Part shown: in pieces, positions 8,136 through 17,696 of the stretch | Position numbering within the stretch: the first letter of the stretch is position 1 | How the letters are laid out: each line of letters begins with the position of its first letter | Source of the DNA: an uncultured bacterium | GTDB taxonomy: Bacteria > Bacillota > Clostridia > Oscillospirales > Acutalibacteraceae | Length of the DNA stretch: 64,000 nucleotides | Assembly (NCBI GenBank): GCA_949283655.1 | Contig: CASDTH010000032.1 | Coordinates: 62,001-126,000, forward strand | Direction: 5' to 3' | Notes under the pieces: model-generated | The model's database searches: none | The model's input: the letters and a program-made list of their open reading frames with translations, nothing else | Told to the model about the DNA's origin: nothing | Translations under genes and position numbers: made by a program

Positions 8136-8172
8136 GGGAGGCCCGGCGCAATAGGCCGGGCCTCCCTTTCTC
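8136..8172. terminator. Convergent intrinsic terminator
   Basis: GGGAGGCCCGGC and GCCGGGCCTCCC form a 12-base perfect stem with a 7-base loop, followed by TTTCTCCTTTG. It sits between the convergent genes ending at 8030 and 8207. Confidence 0.85.
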
Positions 8173-8206
8173 CTTTGTTACGGTAGCGCCCGCAGAGGCC
8201 GGGCGG

Positions 8207-9787
8207 CTATCCTTTGCAAAAATCCATCCCCTCCATATAGGCCTGTGCGAAGCCGGGTTCCTCTGCGAGGGAGATGGTATGCACCCGCTGCGCGAGCTTT
8301 TCGAGTGGCTCGCGCAGTTCTTTTTGGATTGCCAGCAAGCCCGCGCCATCCAGCGCCGCATTGCCGGGGCAAACCGTCCGTTCCGCCAAGGCGGGTGGAA
8401 TCAGGCCGATAGCCGCCGCGTTTTCCAGATTGAGAAAGCGGCCGAATCCCCCTGCGAGAAAGAGCCGCCTGACCTGCCCCGTTTGCAGGCCCGCGCAGTT
8501 CAAAAGCGTTTGCAAGCCCGCACGGACGGCAGCCTTCGCCGTCTGCAAGGCGCGGATATCGGATTGCGTGAGGAAAACGCCCGTCCCGGCAAAATGCACG
8601 GATGGCGCATTCTCCCGCTCGCACACCATCGCCCGGAAGGGATGGTCCTCCCGGCAAATCGTACCGTCCGCCGCCAAAATGCCACTTTCCAGCAGCACGG
8701 CCACCGCATCCACAAGCCCGGAGCCGCAGATCCCGCACGCAGCTTGGTCTCCAATGGTGGAGCACCGTATCTGAAAGCCCTTGCGCTCCACATGGTCGAT
8801 CGCACCCGGCAGAGCCATCATGCCCATCGAGATGCCGCCGCCTTCAAAGGCGGGGCCTGCCGCCGCGGAGGCACACCAGAACGCCGAGCCGTCGAACAGG
8901 ACCATCTCCGCATTGGTGCCAAGGTCGATCAGCACGCAGGGCTCCTTTGCCTGCGTCAGGCCGCAGGCCAGCATTGCGCACAGGCAATCCGCCCCAATAA
9001 AAGCGCTCGCGCAGCGCGGCAGATAAACGCGGCAACCGGGCGCAGCCCGCAGGCCCAGGCGCCACGCCTCGACCGCTTCGCCAAAAAGGCGGCGCGCCCG
9101 AAACGGCGCTTTTGCGAGGCAAGCAGTGTCTTCGCCGGTGAGCAGAGAAAGCATCGCCGTATTCCCGGTGATCACAAGCTCTGTCAGCCGGCCAGCCTCT
9201 ACCCCCGCCGTTTGCAGCAGTTGCCCGAGCAGCCCATCGATGCAGGCGCCGGCGCTTTCCCGCAGCGCGCCGGCCTCGCCTGCCTGCGCCCGCTGCATCC
9301 GGGTGAGCACATCCGCCCCAAAAGCTGCCTGCGGATTGCCCCGCCCTGCGCTTGCAACCACGGCGCCGCCCGCCTCTGTCAGCGCATACAGCCGCGCCGC
9401 AACGGTTGTTGTACCAAGGTCAACGGCAGCCGCATAGGCCGGCGCGCGCACAGGATGCACCGCCCCACCCTGCGGCTGGGCGTCTCCCGCAATTTCCATA
9501 CGCTCCGTTTCACCATTGAGCTCCACGCAGGCATCGCCCAACACCACCGCCTGGCACAGCAGACGCACTCCTGCCCGCAGCTCCGCCTCAGAGAGAAGCC
9601 TGCGCTCTGCGGCCGTAGGCGGAGAGAGAGCTCCGGAGGCCTTGACGCGGCACCTCCCGCAACGCCCCGTCCCCCCGCAGGGGAGCGTGACAAAAAGGCC
9701 CGGCTGCGCCAAGGCCTGAGGCAATGGCGTGCCGGGCTCCACAGAGAACGTTATTTTCTTTGCGCCTGTTTTCACAGTCAGCTTCAT
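8207..9787 (-). CDS. RACo-like [2Fe-2S]/ASKHA protein (DUF4445)
   Basis: 526 residues from ATG 9787. An N-terminal plant-type [2Fe-2S] ferredoxin domain carries CGGTGRCGRC and a later LLCQA, together four cysteines. A linker follows, then an actin-like ATPase with DLGTTT and IDLGTNAE phosphate loops. This is the layout of reductive activators of corrinoid proteins (RACo), which use ATP to re-reduce Co(II) to Co(I). No corrinoid protein or methyltransferase lies in this window, so its partner is unknown. An in-frame GTG at 9802 overlaps the guaB stop by four bases, which could give translational coupling. Neither start has a strong Shine-Dalgarno. The gene is co-directional with guaB and probably shares its transcript. 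Confidence 0.85.
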   Translation of the reverse strand: MKLTVKTGAKKITFSVEPGTPLPQALAQPGLFVTLPCGGTGRCGRCRVKASGALSPPTAAERRLLSEAELRAGVRLLCQAVVLGDACVELNGETERMEIAGDAQPQGGAVHPVRAPAYAAAVDLGTTTVAARLYALTEAGGAVVASAGRGNPQAAFGADVLTRMQRAQAGEAGALRESAGACIDGLLGQLLQTAGVEAGRLTELVITGNTAMLSLLTGEDTACLAKAPFRARRLFGEAVEAWRLGLRAAPGCRVYLPRCASAFIGADCLCAMLACGLTQAKEPCVLIDLGTNAEMVLFDGSAFWCASAAAGPAFEGGGISMGMMALPGAIDHVERKGFQIRCSTIGDQAACGICGSGLVDAVAVLLESGILAADGTICREDHPFRAMVCERENAPSVHFAGTGVFLTQSDIRALQTAKAAVRAGLQTLLNCAGLQTGQVRRLFLAGGFGRFLNLENAAAIGLIPPALAERTVCPGNAALDGAGLLAIQKELREPLEKLAQRVHTISLAEEPGFAQAYMEGMDFCKG

Positions 9788-9798
9788 AACGGTTCGTC

Positions 9799-11283
<1,485 letters not shown>

Positions 11284-11311
11284 TCAAAGTGATTAATAAA
11301 TTAATTGATTT

Positions 11312-11341
11312 ATTATAGCATCGCGGGATTGCCGATTGCAA
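11312..11341 (-). promoter_or_regulatory. Promoter of guaB
   Basis: On the minus strand, TTGCAA (11336-11341), 18 bases, TATAAT (11312-11317). Confidence 0.65.
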
Positions 11342-11538
11342 GCGCATTTCGACTGAATTAGAGCGCCCCTGCCCCTGTTTTTTTGGCGCGGGCGCAAAAC
11401 GTCTGCACAGCCGCCTCCCTCGTGGTATCGAACGCAATAGAGCCCCCAACGCTGTATTTCGTTTGTTAAAAAAGTGGACAAGTATAGGCTTTGAACTAAA
11501 AAATTCAGAAAAATGTTTGTTAATATTTTAACAATCTA

Positions 11539-11568
11539 TTGACTTTCTCACTTGTACCTCGATATAAT
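11539..11568 (+). promoter_or_regulatory. Promoter of serC-serA
   Basis: TTGACT (11539-11544), 18 bases, TATAAT (11563-11568). The leader to the serC start is about 45 bases and holds no T-box or riboswitch motif. The rest of the 11272-11617 gap, between divergent guaB and serC, is AT-rich and shows no gene. Confidence 0.7.
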
Positions 11569-11617
11569 AAAAGGCAAATACGCACTCTAATCAGGAACTA
11601 TTGGAGGTAATGAAAGA

Positions 11618-12700
11618 ATGGCAAGAGTTTATAATTTTTCTGCCGGCCCGTCCATGCTGCCGGAAGAGGTGCTGCGCCGCGCGGCCGCTGAAATGCTGGA
11701 TTATGAGGGTACCGGCCAATCCGTGATGGAGATGTCCCACCGTTCCAAGGAGTACGAGGGCATCATCCGCGGGGCAGAGAGCCTGCTGCGGGAGCTGATG
11801 AATATCCCGGAGAATTATAAGGTGCTTTTCCTGCAGGGCGGTGCATCCACGCAGTTTGCCGCCATCCCGCTCAACCTGATGAATGGCAGCGGTAAGGCGG
11901 ATTATGTCATCACTGGCCAGTGGGCAAACAAGGCCTACAAGGAGGCCTGCAAGTATGGCGATGCGCACGTGGTCGCCTCCTCCAAGGATAAGACCTTCTC
12001 TTACATCCCGAAGCTGAATCCGGCTGATTTTACGCCGGATGCTGACTACTTCTATATCTGCATGAACAACACTATCTACGGCACAGTGTATCATGAGCTG
12101 CCGGATACCGGCAATGTGCCGCTGGTGGCGGATATTTCCTCCTGCTTCCTTTCTGAGCCGCTGGATGTCACCAAATTCGGGCTGCTTTACGGCGGCGCGC
12201 AGAAAAACGTCGCCCCGGCCGGCCTGACGATCGTGATCGTCCGCGAGGATCTGCTTGGCAAGGCGCGCGATATCACGCCCACCATGCTGGATTTTAAGGT
12301 GCATGCGGATAATGGCTCCATGTACAACACGCCGCCCTGCTACACCATCTATATCTGCAAGCTGGTGCTGGAGTGGATCAAATCCATCGGTGGGCTGGAG
12401 GCTATGAAGGAGCGCAACGTCAAAAAGGCCAAAGTGCTCTATGACTTCCTGGATGAGAGCAAGATGTTCCACGGCACGGTTGTGCCCGAGGATCGCTCGC
12501 TAATGAACGTTCCGTTTGTGACGGATAGCGACGAGCTCAATGCCAAATTCATCAAGGAGGCAACGGCTGCGGGCTTTATCAACCTCAAGGGTCACCGCAC
12601 CGTCGGCGGCATGCGCGCCTCCATCTACAATGCGATGCCCATCGAGGGCGTGGAGAAGCTGGTCGCCTTCATGAAGAAATTCGAGGCGGAAAATCAGTAA
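11618..12700 (+). CDS. serC: Phosphoserine aminotransferase
   Basis: 360 residues. It begins RVYNFSAGPSMLPEEVL, the hallmark of SerC. The PLP-binding lysine is in GGAQKNVAPAG, and the end has GHRTVGGMRASIYNA. It converts 3-phosphohydroxypyruvate and glutamate to phosphoserine and 2-oxoglutarate. It uses a TTGGAGG ribosome binding site. serA follows 50 bases later, so two consecutive serine-synthesis steps form one operon; no serB is in the window. Confidence 0.98.
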   Translation: MARVYNFSAGPSMLPEEVLRRAAAEMLDYEGTGQSVMEMSHRSKEYEGIIRGAESLLRELMNIPENYKVLFLQGGASTQFAAIPLNLMNGSGKADYVITGQWANKAYKEACKYGDAHVVASSKDKTFSYIPKLNPADFTPDADYFYICMNNTIYGTVYHELPDTGNVPLVADISSCFLSEPLDVTKFGLLYGGAQKNVAPAGLTIVIVREDLLGKARDITPTMLDFKVHADNGSMYNTPPCYTIYICKLVLEWIKSIGGLEAMKERNVKKAKVLYDFLDESKMFHGTVVPEDRSLMNVPFVTDSDELNAKFIKEATAAGFINLKGHRTVGGMRASIYNAMPIEGVEKLVAFMKKFEAENQ

Positions 12701-12750
12701 ACGCTACGCTACAGCGACTTTATTTCTTAACAGAAAGCGAGAACGAGATC

Positions 12751-13917
12751 ATGTATCAGATCCTTACCTTAAATAAAATTTCCGCCACTGGGTTAGACCG
12801 CCTCCCGGCGGATCAATATGCCCACGGCAACGAGATCGCACAGCCGGATGCAATCATGGTGCGCTCCGCCTCCATGCATGAGATGGCACTTGACCCCAAC
12901 ACCGTCGCGATTGCGCGCGCGGGCGCGGGCGTGAATAACATCCCGGTGGACGCCTGCAGCGAGCAGGGCGTCGTCGTGTTCAACACTCCGGGCGCTAACG
13001 CTAACGCCGTCAAGGAACTGGTGCTCTGTGCGCTGTTGCTCACCTCCCGCAAAATTGTGCCCGCCATCGACTGGTGCAAAACGCTCAAGGGCGAAGGCGA
13101 TGCGGTTGGCAAGCTCGTGGAGAAGGGCAAATCCGCCTTCACCGGCCCGGAGATCAAGGGCAAAACACTTGGTGTTGTCGGTCTGGGTGCAATCGGCATT
13201 CTGGTGGCCAATGCCGCCAAGAGCCTTGGCATGCGCGTCTATGGTTATGACCCATATCTTTCTGTGGACGCGGCCTGGAGCCTTTCTCGCGATATCAAGC
13301 ACGCTACAAGCCTCGACGATATCTTTGCCAACTGCGATTATATCACCGTCCACGTGCCGTTGACGGACGAGACACGCGGCCTTGTGTGCAAGGACTCTAT
13401 CGCCAAGATGAAGGATGGCGTGCGCATTCTGAATTTTGCGCGCGGCGACCTGGTAAATTCCGCAGATATTTTGGAGGCGTTGCGCAGCGGGAAGGTTGCC
13501 GCCTATGCGACGGATTTCCCCTCCGATGAGCTGATTGGGGAGAGCGGCGTCATCGCCATCCCGCATCTTGGCGCATCTACGCCGGAGTCGGAGGATAACT
13601 GCGCGGCCATGGCAGCTGATGAGCTGCGGGATTACCTGGAGGAGGGAATCATCCGCAACTCCGTCAACTTCCCAAATGTGTCGCTGCCCCGCAGCGCGGA
13701 AACCCGCATCTGCCTAATCCACAGGAATGTGCCCAGCATGCTCAACCAGATCACAGCGACACTGACGGAGAAAAATGTCAATATCGACAACATGATCAAT
13801 AAATCCAAAAAGGCGTTCGCCTATACGGCAATCGATACAAACGACGCGATTGACGATGATACGCTGGCAGCTCTCGGCGCAATCGAGGGAATTGTGCGCG
13901 TGCGCGTAATCCGGTAA
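12751..13917 (+). CDS. serA: D-3-phosphoglycerate dehydrogenase
   Basis: 388 residues. It carries a D-2-hydroxyacid dehydrogenase fold with NAD-binding GVVGLGAIG, the substrate/catalytic NFARGDLV (Arg), and the catalytic PHLGAST (His). A C-terminal ACT domain (about residues 320-388) starts near TRICLIHRNVPSML, so serine feedback is plausible. It lacks the extra intervening domain of the long bacterial form. It catalyses the first committed step of serine synthesis, feeding SerC. Confidence 0.95.
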   Translation: MYQILTLNKISATGLDRLPADQYAHGNEIAQPDAIMVRSASMHEMALDPNTVAIARAGAGVNNIPVDACSEQGVVVFNTPGANANAVKELVLCALLLTSRKIVPAIDWCKTLKGEGDAVGKLVEKGKSAFTGPEIKGKTLGVVGLGAIGILVANAAKSLGMRVYGYDPYLSVDAAWSLSRDIKHATSLDDIFANCDYITVHVPLTDETRGLVCKDSIAKMKDGVRILNFARGDLVNSADILEALRSGKVAAYATDFPSDELIGESGVIAIPHLGASTPESEDNCAAMAADELRDYLEEGIIRNSVNFPNVSLPRSAETRICLIHRNVPSMLNQITATLTEKNVNIDNMINKSKKAFAYTAIDTNDAIDDDTLAALGAIEGIVRVRVIR

Positions 13918-13973
13918 GCGTTTTCTATTGCTGATCGGCTAAAAGCAATTTACAAAAGCCCAAATTCATGTGT

Positions 13974-14015
13974 AAAACCGGCCACATCGGGCAACCGCCC
14001 GGCATGGCCGGTTTT
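13974..14015 (+). terminator. Intrinsic terminator of serC-serA
   Basis: AAAACCGGCCA (13974-13984) pairs with TGGCCGGTTTT (14005-14015); an inner GGGC/GCCC pairing is possible in the loop. Confidence 0.82.
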
Positions 14016-14135
14016 GCTATATCCTTTTCCGGCACAGAAAAATGGGCCTTTCGTGAAAAATCCCTTTGCTTTTTTCATACAAATCTGATAGACTAATAGG
14101 CGTTACCCTATACAATGAAAGAAAGGAGGTTTTTT

Positions 14136-14663
14136 ATGCATAAAATTACAAATAAGCATGTTGGCATTTTTTCTTTTATAGGGAATAATATTGTGATGTT
14201 TCTCTTCACTTTAGCATTTGGGGCGTTGATTACTTCGCGGGGAATTGATCTCGCTGCAGTGACGCCTGCGAAAATTTTTTTCTCAGCCATGTATTTAGGC
14301 CTCGTTTTTGTGGTGTCAAGCGTGTGCGGTTATCATAACAACCACGGCGGGCTGATCGCTTTGCTGCTGGTTTCCCTCTACCCAATCATCGGCACAATCG
14401 GCTCCACGCTGGCCGTGCAGGCGGGTGTCAGCCTGTCGGGTGCTGCAATCCCGTTTTATTTCGTGTTTCTGCTGGGCAGCACACCGCTCATGCCAGTGAT
14501 GGCCGCCGCTAACCTAACACGCCTTTACGGCATGGAGCTGCTGGCGGTTTTTATCGCGCAGAGCTTTTTAATCGTAGCGGTATGGCTGGCAGCCAGAGCT
14601 TGGCACAAAATGAAGCAGAAGCTTGGTATTGACGAGAAGGCGGATAACGCCGTAAAGGTCTAA
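14136..14663 (+). CDS. Integral membrane protein of unknown function
   Basis: 175 residues with about five hydrophobic segments: one near residues 10-30 with SFIGNNIVMFLFTL, then FFSAMYLGLVFVV, LIALLLVSLYPIIG, IPFYFVFLLGS and LAVFIAQSFLIVAVWLAA. A charged C-terminal tail follows. I do not recognise the family. The start at 14136 is set by an excellent AGAAAGGAGG site; an in-frame ATG at 14115 lies inside that region. It has its own terminator and no obvious operon partner. Confidence 0.75.
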   Translation: MHKITNKHVGIFSFIGNNIVMFLFTLAFGALITSRGIDLAAVTPAKIFFSAMYLGLVFVVSSVCGYHNNHGGLIALLLVSLYPIIGTIGSTLAVQAGVSLSGAAIPFYFVFLLGSTPLMPVMAAANLTRLYGMELLAVFIAQSFLIVAVWLAARAWHKMKQKLGIDEKADNAVKV

Positions 14664-14679
14664 AATCATCATCAACATA

Positions 14680-14718
14680 CGCTGCGGGAGGAACGCAATC
14701 CCTCCCGCAGCGTTTTTT
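14680..14718 (+). terminator. Intrinsic terminator between convergent genes
   Basis: CGCTGCGGGAGG and CCTCCCGCAGCG form a perfect 12-base stem followed by TTTTTT. It serves the membrane-protein gene and may also stop the convergent MarR transcript. Confidence 0.88.
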
Positions 14719-14763
14719 ATGTTCTAATGCATCCTTCGCTCCTGACGCTTGTCCTGCTGCAAC

Positions 14764-15225
14764 TCACCCTTCTTCCTCCGCATCCGTGTCAGGCTGGTGC
14801 GCCGCCCCATGGCAAAGCTCTGAGATCCGTTTTAAAAGGCGCAGCAACTCGCATGCATCCTCTTCCCCCATCTGCCCAATCATCTTAAGGAAGCTTTTGC
14901 GTGCCTGTGCTAGAGCGGCCCGGCCATCCGGCGTGAGCATGAGATAAACAAAGCGGCGGTCCTGCCTGGCGGAGAGCTTGATGACATATCCCTGTTCCTC
15001 CAGGTCGTTCACCATGCGGGTTACCGCCGGCCGGGAAATGCGCAGCCGCTCGCCCAGCATAGAGATGGTGACACCCGGCGTTTCATGCTGCTCACGGTTC
15101 ATCTCGTCAATCAAAAACAGAGCCGCATAAGCACCGCGCGGCATGCTCGCAGCCTGCAACAGCTGATGCAGGCTGTGCCTTGCCTCCAACATCGCTTCGA
15201 GTAGCGCACGTTCCAACGCTTCCAT
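14764..15225 (-). CDS. MarR-family transcriptional regulator
   Basis: 153 residues. The winged helix-turn-helix core includes SMLGERLRISRPAVTRMVNDLEEQGYV and the wing LSARQDRRFVYLMLTPDG, the typical MarR DRR signature. Flanking helices would form the dimer. It is divergent from the ABC exporter operon and shares a 15-base motif with that promoter, so it most likely represses itself and the exporter, with release by a small-molecule ligand. ATG 15225 has an AAAGGAGGG site; the in-frame ATG at 15246 has none. Confidence 0.92.
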   Translation of the reverse strand: MEALERALLEAMLEARHSLHQLLQAASMPRGAYAALFLIDEMNREQHETPGVTISMLGERLRISRPAVTRMVNDLEEQGYVIKLSARQDRRFVYLMLTPDGRAALAQARKSFLKMIGQMGEEDACELLRLLKRISELCHGAAHQPDTDAEEEG

Positions 15226-15249
15226 GCCTATGGCCCTCCTTTTCATAAT

Positions 15250-15264
15250 AATTGCATTTGTTAA
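15250..15264. promoter_or_regulatory. Putative MarR operator at its own promoter
   Basis: AATTGCATTTGTTAA lies nine bases downstream of the -10 box of the marR promoter. It matches the element at 15417-15431 in 13 of 15 positions. Confidence 0.6.
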
Positions 15265-15272
15265 TTAATTTT

Positions 15273-15301
15273 AGTCTATCCTTTTTTTTGAGCTATGTCA
15301 A
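15273..15301 (-). promoter_or_regulatory. Promoter of the marR gene
   Basis: On the minus strand, TTGACA (15296-15301), 17 bases, TAGACT (15273-15278). Confidence 0.7.
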
Positions 15302-15385
15302 TACAAAGACGAGAAGGGCTTTCACCCTACAAAAGGCTTGAATGTAAACGAACTGTAAAGAATGCAAAACAGTGTTCCTTTCGTC

Positions 15386-15413
15386 TTGACACACGGCTTG
15401 CAGGCACTATAAT
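15386..15413 (+). promoter_or_regulatory. Promoter of the ABC exporter operon
   Basis: TTGACA (15386-15391), 16 bases, TATAAT (15408-15413), both perfect. The putative operator begins four bases after the -10 box, over the expected transcription start. Confidence 0.8.
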
Positions 15414-15416
15414 AAC

Positions 15417-15431
15417 AATTGATTTTGTTAA
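15417..15431. promoter_or_regulatory. Putative MarR operator at the ABC exporter promoter
   Basis: AATTGATTTTGTTAA. With two flanking bases it is an AACAA...TTGTT inverted repeat. It matches the site at 15250-15264 and overlaps the likely transcription start, as expected for repression. Confidence 0.6.
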
Positions 15432-15479
15432 CTATTGAAAGGGGCGCAACAACAGCGCATCCCAGGAAAGGGTGGTCGA

Positions 15480-17696
15480 ATGAAAAGGCTGCTACACTAT
15501 GCAAAGCCCTACGTGCTGCCGATTCTGCTCTGCGTTATCCTGCTGATTACGCAGGCATTGTGTGATCTAAACCTGCCCAACCTGATGTCTGACATTGTCA
15601 ATACGGGCATCCAGCAGGGCGGTATCTCCGAGCAGGCGCCGAAAGCTCTCAGCCGTAAGGGGCTCGATTTTTTTGAATCTCTGATGACACCGCAGGATAA
15701 GGCACAGATGGAAGCGAGCTACACAACCATACAGCCCCGCTCGCAGCAGGCACAGCAATATGAGGAGGATTATCCCCTGCTGAAGCAGGAGGCGGTTGCC
15801 ATCCTCACCGCAGAGGATGATTCCGCCGCCGCTGCGGCATATGGCCGCAGTATGGCAACGCTGATGGTCCTGCTGCAAGCGCAGGCGAAAACGGCCGGTC
15901 AATCCGTTTCGATGGAGGAAACCGATCTCTCCGCCATGGATGTTTCCCAGCTTTACGCGATGGGGGCCCTGCTGCAGGCAATGCCGCAGCAGCTCCAGCA
16001 GGCACAGCAAGCTGCGGCCAGCTCCGATAGCGCCATTGGCTCTCAAATGGGCGTAGTGATGACCCGGCTGCTTTACCAGGAGTTGGGGGTAGATACGGAT
16101 GCAATTGAGCGCAATTACATTCTGCTCACAGGCCTAAAAATGCTGCTGATGACGCTCGGAATGGTGCTCAGCGTAATCGGCGTCACCTTCTGTTCAGCGC
16201 GGTTTGCCGCAGGCATCTGCCGCGATATCCGCCACGATGTGTTCCAAAAGGTCACCTCCTTCTCCAGCGGGGAATTCGATCAATTCTCGACTGCCTCGCT
16301 CATCACGAGGACGACAAACGATATCACACAGATCCAGTTCCTCCTGGTGATGGTGCCGCGTACTCTGCTCTATGCGCCGATCATCGGCGCTGGCGGCGTT
16401 GTGATGGCGCTTTCAAAAAGCGCTTCCATGAGCTGGATCATCGCAGTGTGCGTGCTAGTGCTGGTCGGCTTCATCGCCATTATTTATGCGGCCGTGATGC
16501 CGAAATTTAAGCTTGTGCAAAAGCTGGTGGACCGGCTGAACCTCGTTGTGCGCGAGCATTTGAGTGGCATGATGGTCATCCGTGCCTTTGGCACCCAGCA
16601 GTATGAAGAGGATCGTTTTGAAACAGCCAACCGCAACCTCACCCGGAATTACCGCTTCGTCAGCCGCGTCACTGCCTTTATGATGCCGGCCATGATGTTC
16701 CTGATGAACCTGATGTCGCTTGTGATCGTCTGGGTTGGCGGCCATCAGATCGACCAGGCCACCATGCAGGTGGGCGATATGATGGCCTTTATGCAATATG
16801 CGATGCAGATTGTCATGGCGTTTTTGATGATTTGCATGACGTTTATCCTCATGCCGCGTGCTGCGGTATCCGTCAACCGTGTCTCTGAGGTGCTCGCTAC
16901 AGAGCCCTCCGTGCGGGATGCAGCACAAACCGTATCGCTCGGTGCGCATCCACGGGGGGAAATCACCTTCCGTGACGTCAGCTTTCGCTATGAGAATGCG
17001 GAGGAGGATGTGATCAGCCACATCTCCTTCACAGCAAGGCCCGGTGAAACCACTGCTTTTATCGGCTCGACCGGCTCTGGTAAATCCACGCTCATCAATC
17101 TCATTCCCCGTTTTTATGACGTAACGGAGGGCGAAATCCTGTTTGACGGCGTGGATATCCGTAAGCTCCCGCTGCATGAGCTGCGTGAAAAAATTGGCTT
17201 TGTGCCGCAAAAGGGCGTGCTTTTCTCAGGCGATATCGCTTCCAACCTGCGCTACGGCGCGCCCGAGGCCAGCGAGGAGGAGATTGCGCTCGCCGCGAGC
17301 ATCGCGCAGGCGCAGGAGTTCATTCAGGAAAAGCCCGAGGGGATGCATGCACCGATCGCCCAAGGCGGCGGGAACGTCTCCGGCGGGCAGAAGCAGCGCC
17401 TGTCTATCGCGCGTGCACTCGCAAAGAAAGCGCCTGTCTATATTTTTGACGACAGCTTCTCCGCCCTGGATTTCAAAACGGACGCCGCCCTGCGCCGCGC
17501 CCTGCGGGAGCACACCGGCGGCTCCACTGTGCTGATTGTAGCCCAGCGCGTGAGCACCATTATGAACGCACAGCAGATTATTGTGCTGGAGGAAGGCAAA
17601 ATTGCCGGCAAGGGTACGCACAAGGAGCTGCTACAAACCTGCCCGGCCTACCGCGAGATTGCACAATCCCAGCTGTCAAAGGAGGAATTGGAATGA
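15480..17696 (+). CDS. ABC exporter subunit with degenerate ATP site (permease-ATPase)
   Basis: 738 residues. An N-terminal membrane domain has an unusually large extracytoplasmic insert of about 170 residues between the first and second helices, rich in Gln, Ala, Ser and Glu. A nucleotide-binding domain follows: Walker A GSTGSGKST, signature NVSGGQKQR, Walker B IFDDSFSALD, switch VAQRVSTI. The catalytic Glu after Walker B is Asp and the switch His is Gln, so its own ATP site is degenerate, while its signature is intact. The partner gene has the complementary pattern, so the two should form a heterodimeric exporter of the BmrCD/TM287-288 kind. ATG 15480 follows AGGAAAGGG. Its stop overlaps the next start (ATGA). 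Confidence 0.93.
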   Translation: MKRLLHYAKPYVLPILLCVILLITQALCDLNLPNLMSDIVNTGIQQGGISEQAPKALSRKGLDFFESLMTPQDKAQMEASYTTIQPRSQQAQQYEEDYPLLKQEAVAILTAEDDSAAAAAYGRSMATLMVLLQAQAKTAGQSVSMEETDLSAMDVSQLYAMGALLQAMPQQLQQAQQAAASSDSAIGSQMGVVMTRLLYQELGVDTDAIERNYILLTGLKMLLMTLGMVLSVIGVTFCSARFAAGICRDIRHDVFQKVTSFSSGEFDQFSTASLITRTTNDITQIQFLLVMVPRTLLYAPIIGAGGVVMALSKSASMSWIIAVCVLVLVGFIAIIYAAVMPKFKLVQKLVDRLNLVVREHLSGMMVIRAFGTQQYEEDRFETANRNLTRNYRFVSRVTAFMMPAMMFLMNLMSLVIVWVGGHQIDQATMQVGDMMAFMQYAMQIVMAFLMICMTFILMPRAAVSVNRVSEVLATEPSVRDAAQTVSLGAHPRGEITFRDVSFRYENAEEDVISHISFTARPGETTAFIGSTGSGKSTLINLIPRFYDVTEGEILFDGVDIRKLPLHELREKIGFVPQKGVLFSGDIASNLRYGAPEASEEEIALAASIAQAQEFIQEKPEGMHAPIAQGGGNVSGGQKQRLSIARALAKKAPVYIFDDSFSALDFKTDAALRRALREHTGGSTVLIVAQRVSTIMNAQQIIVLEEGKIAGKGTHKELLQTCPAYREIAQSQLSKEELE

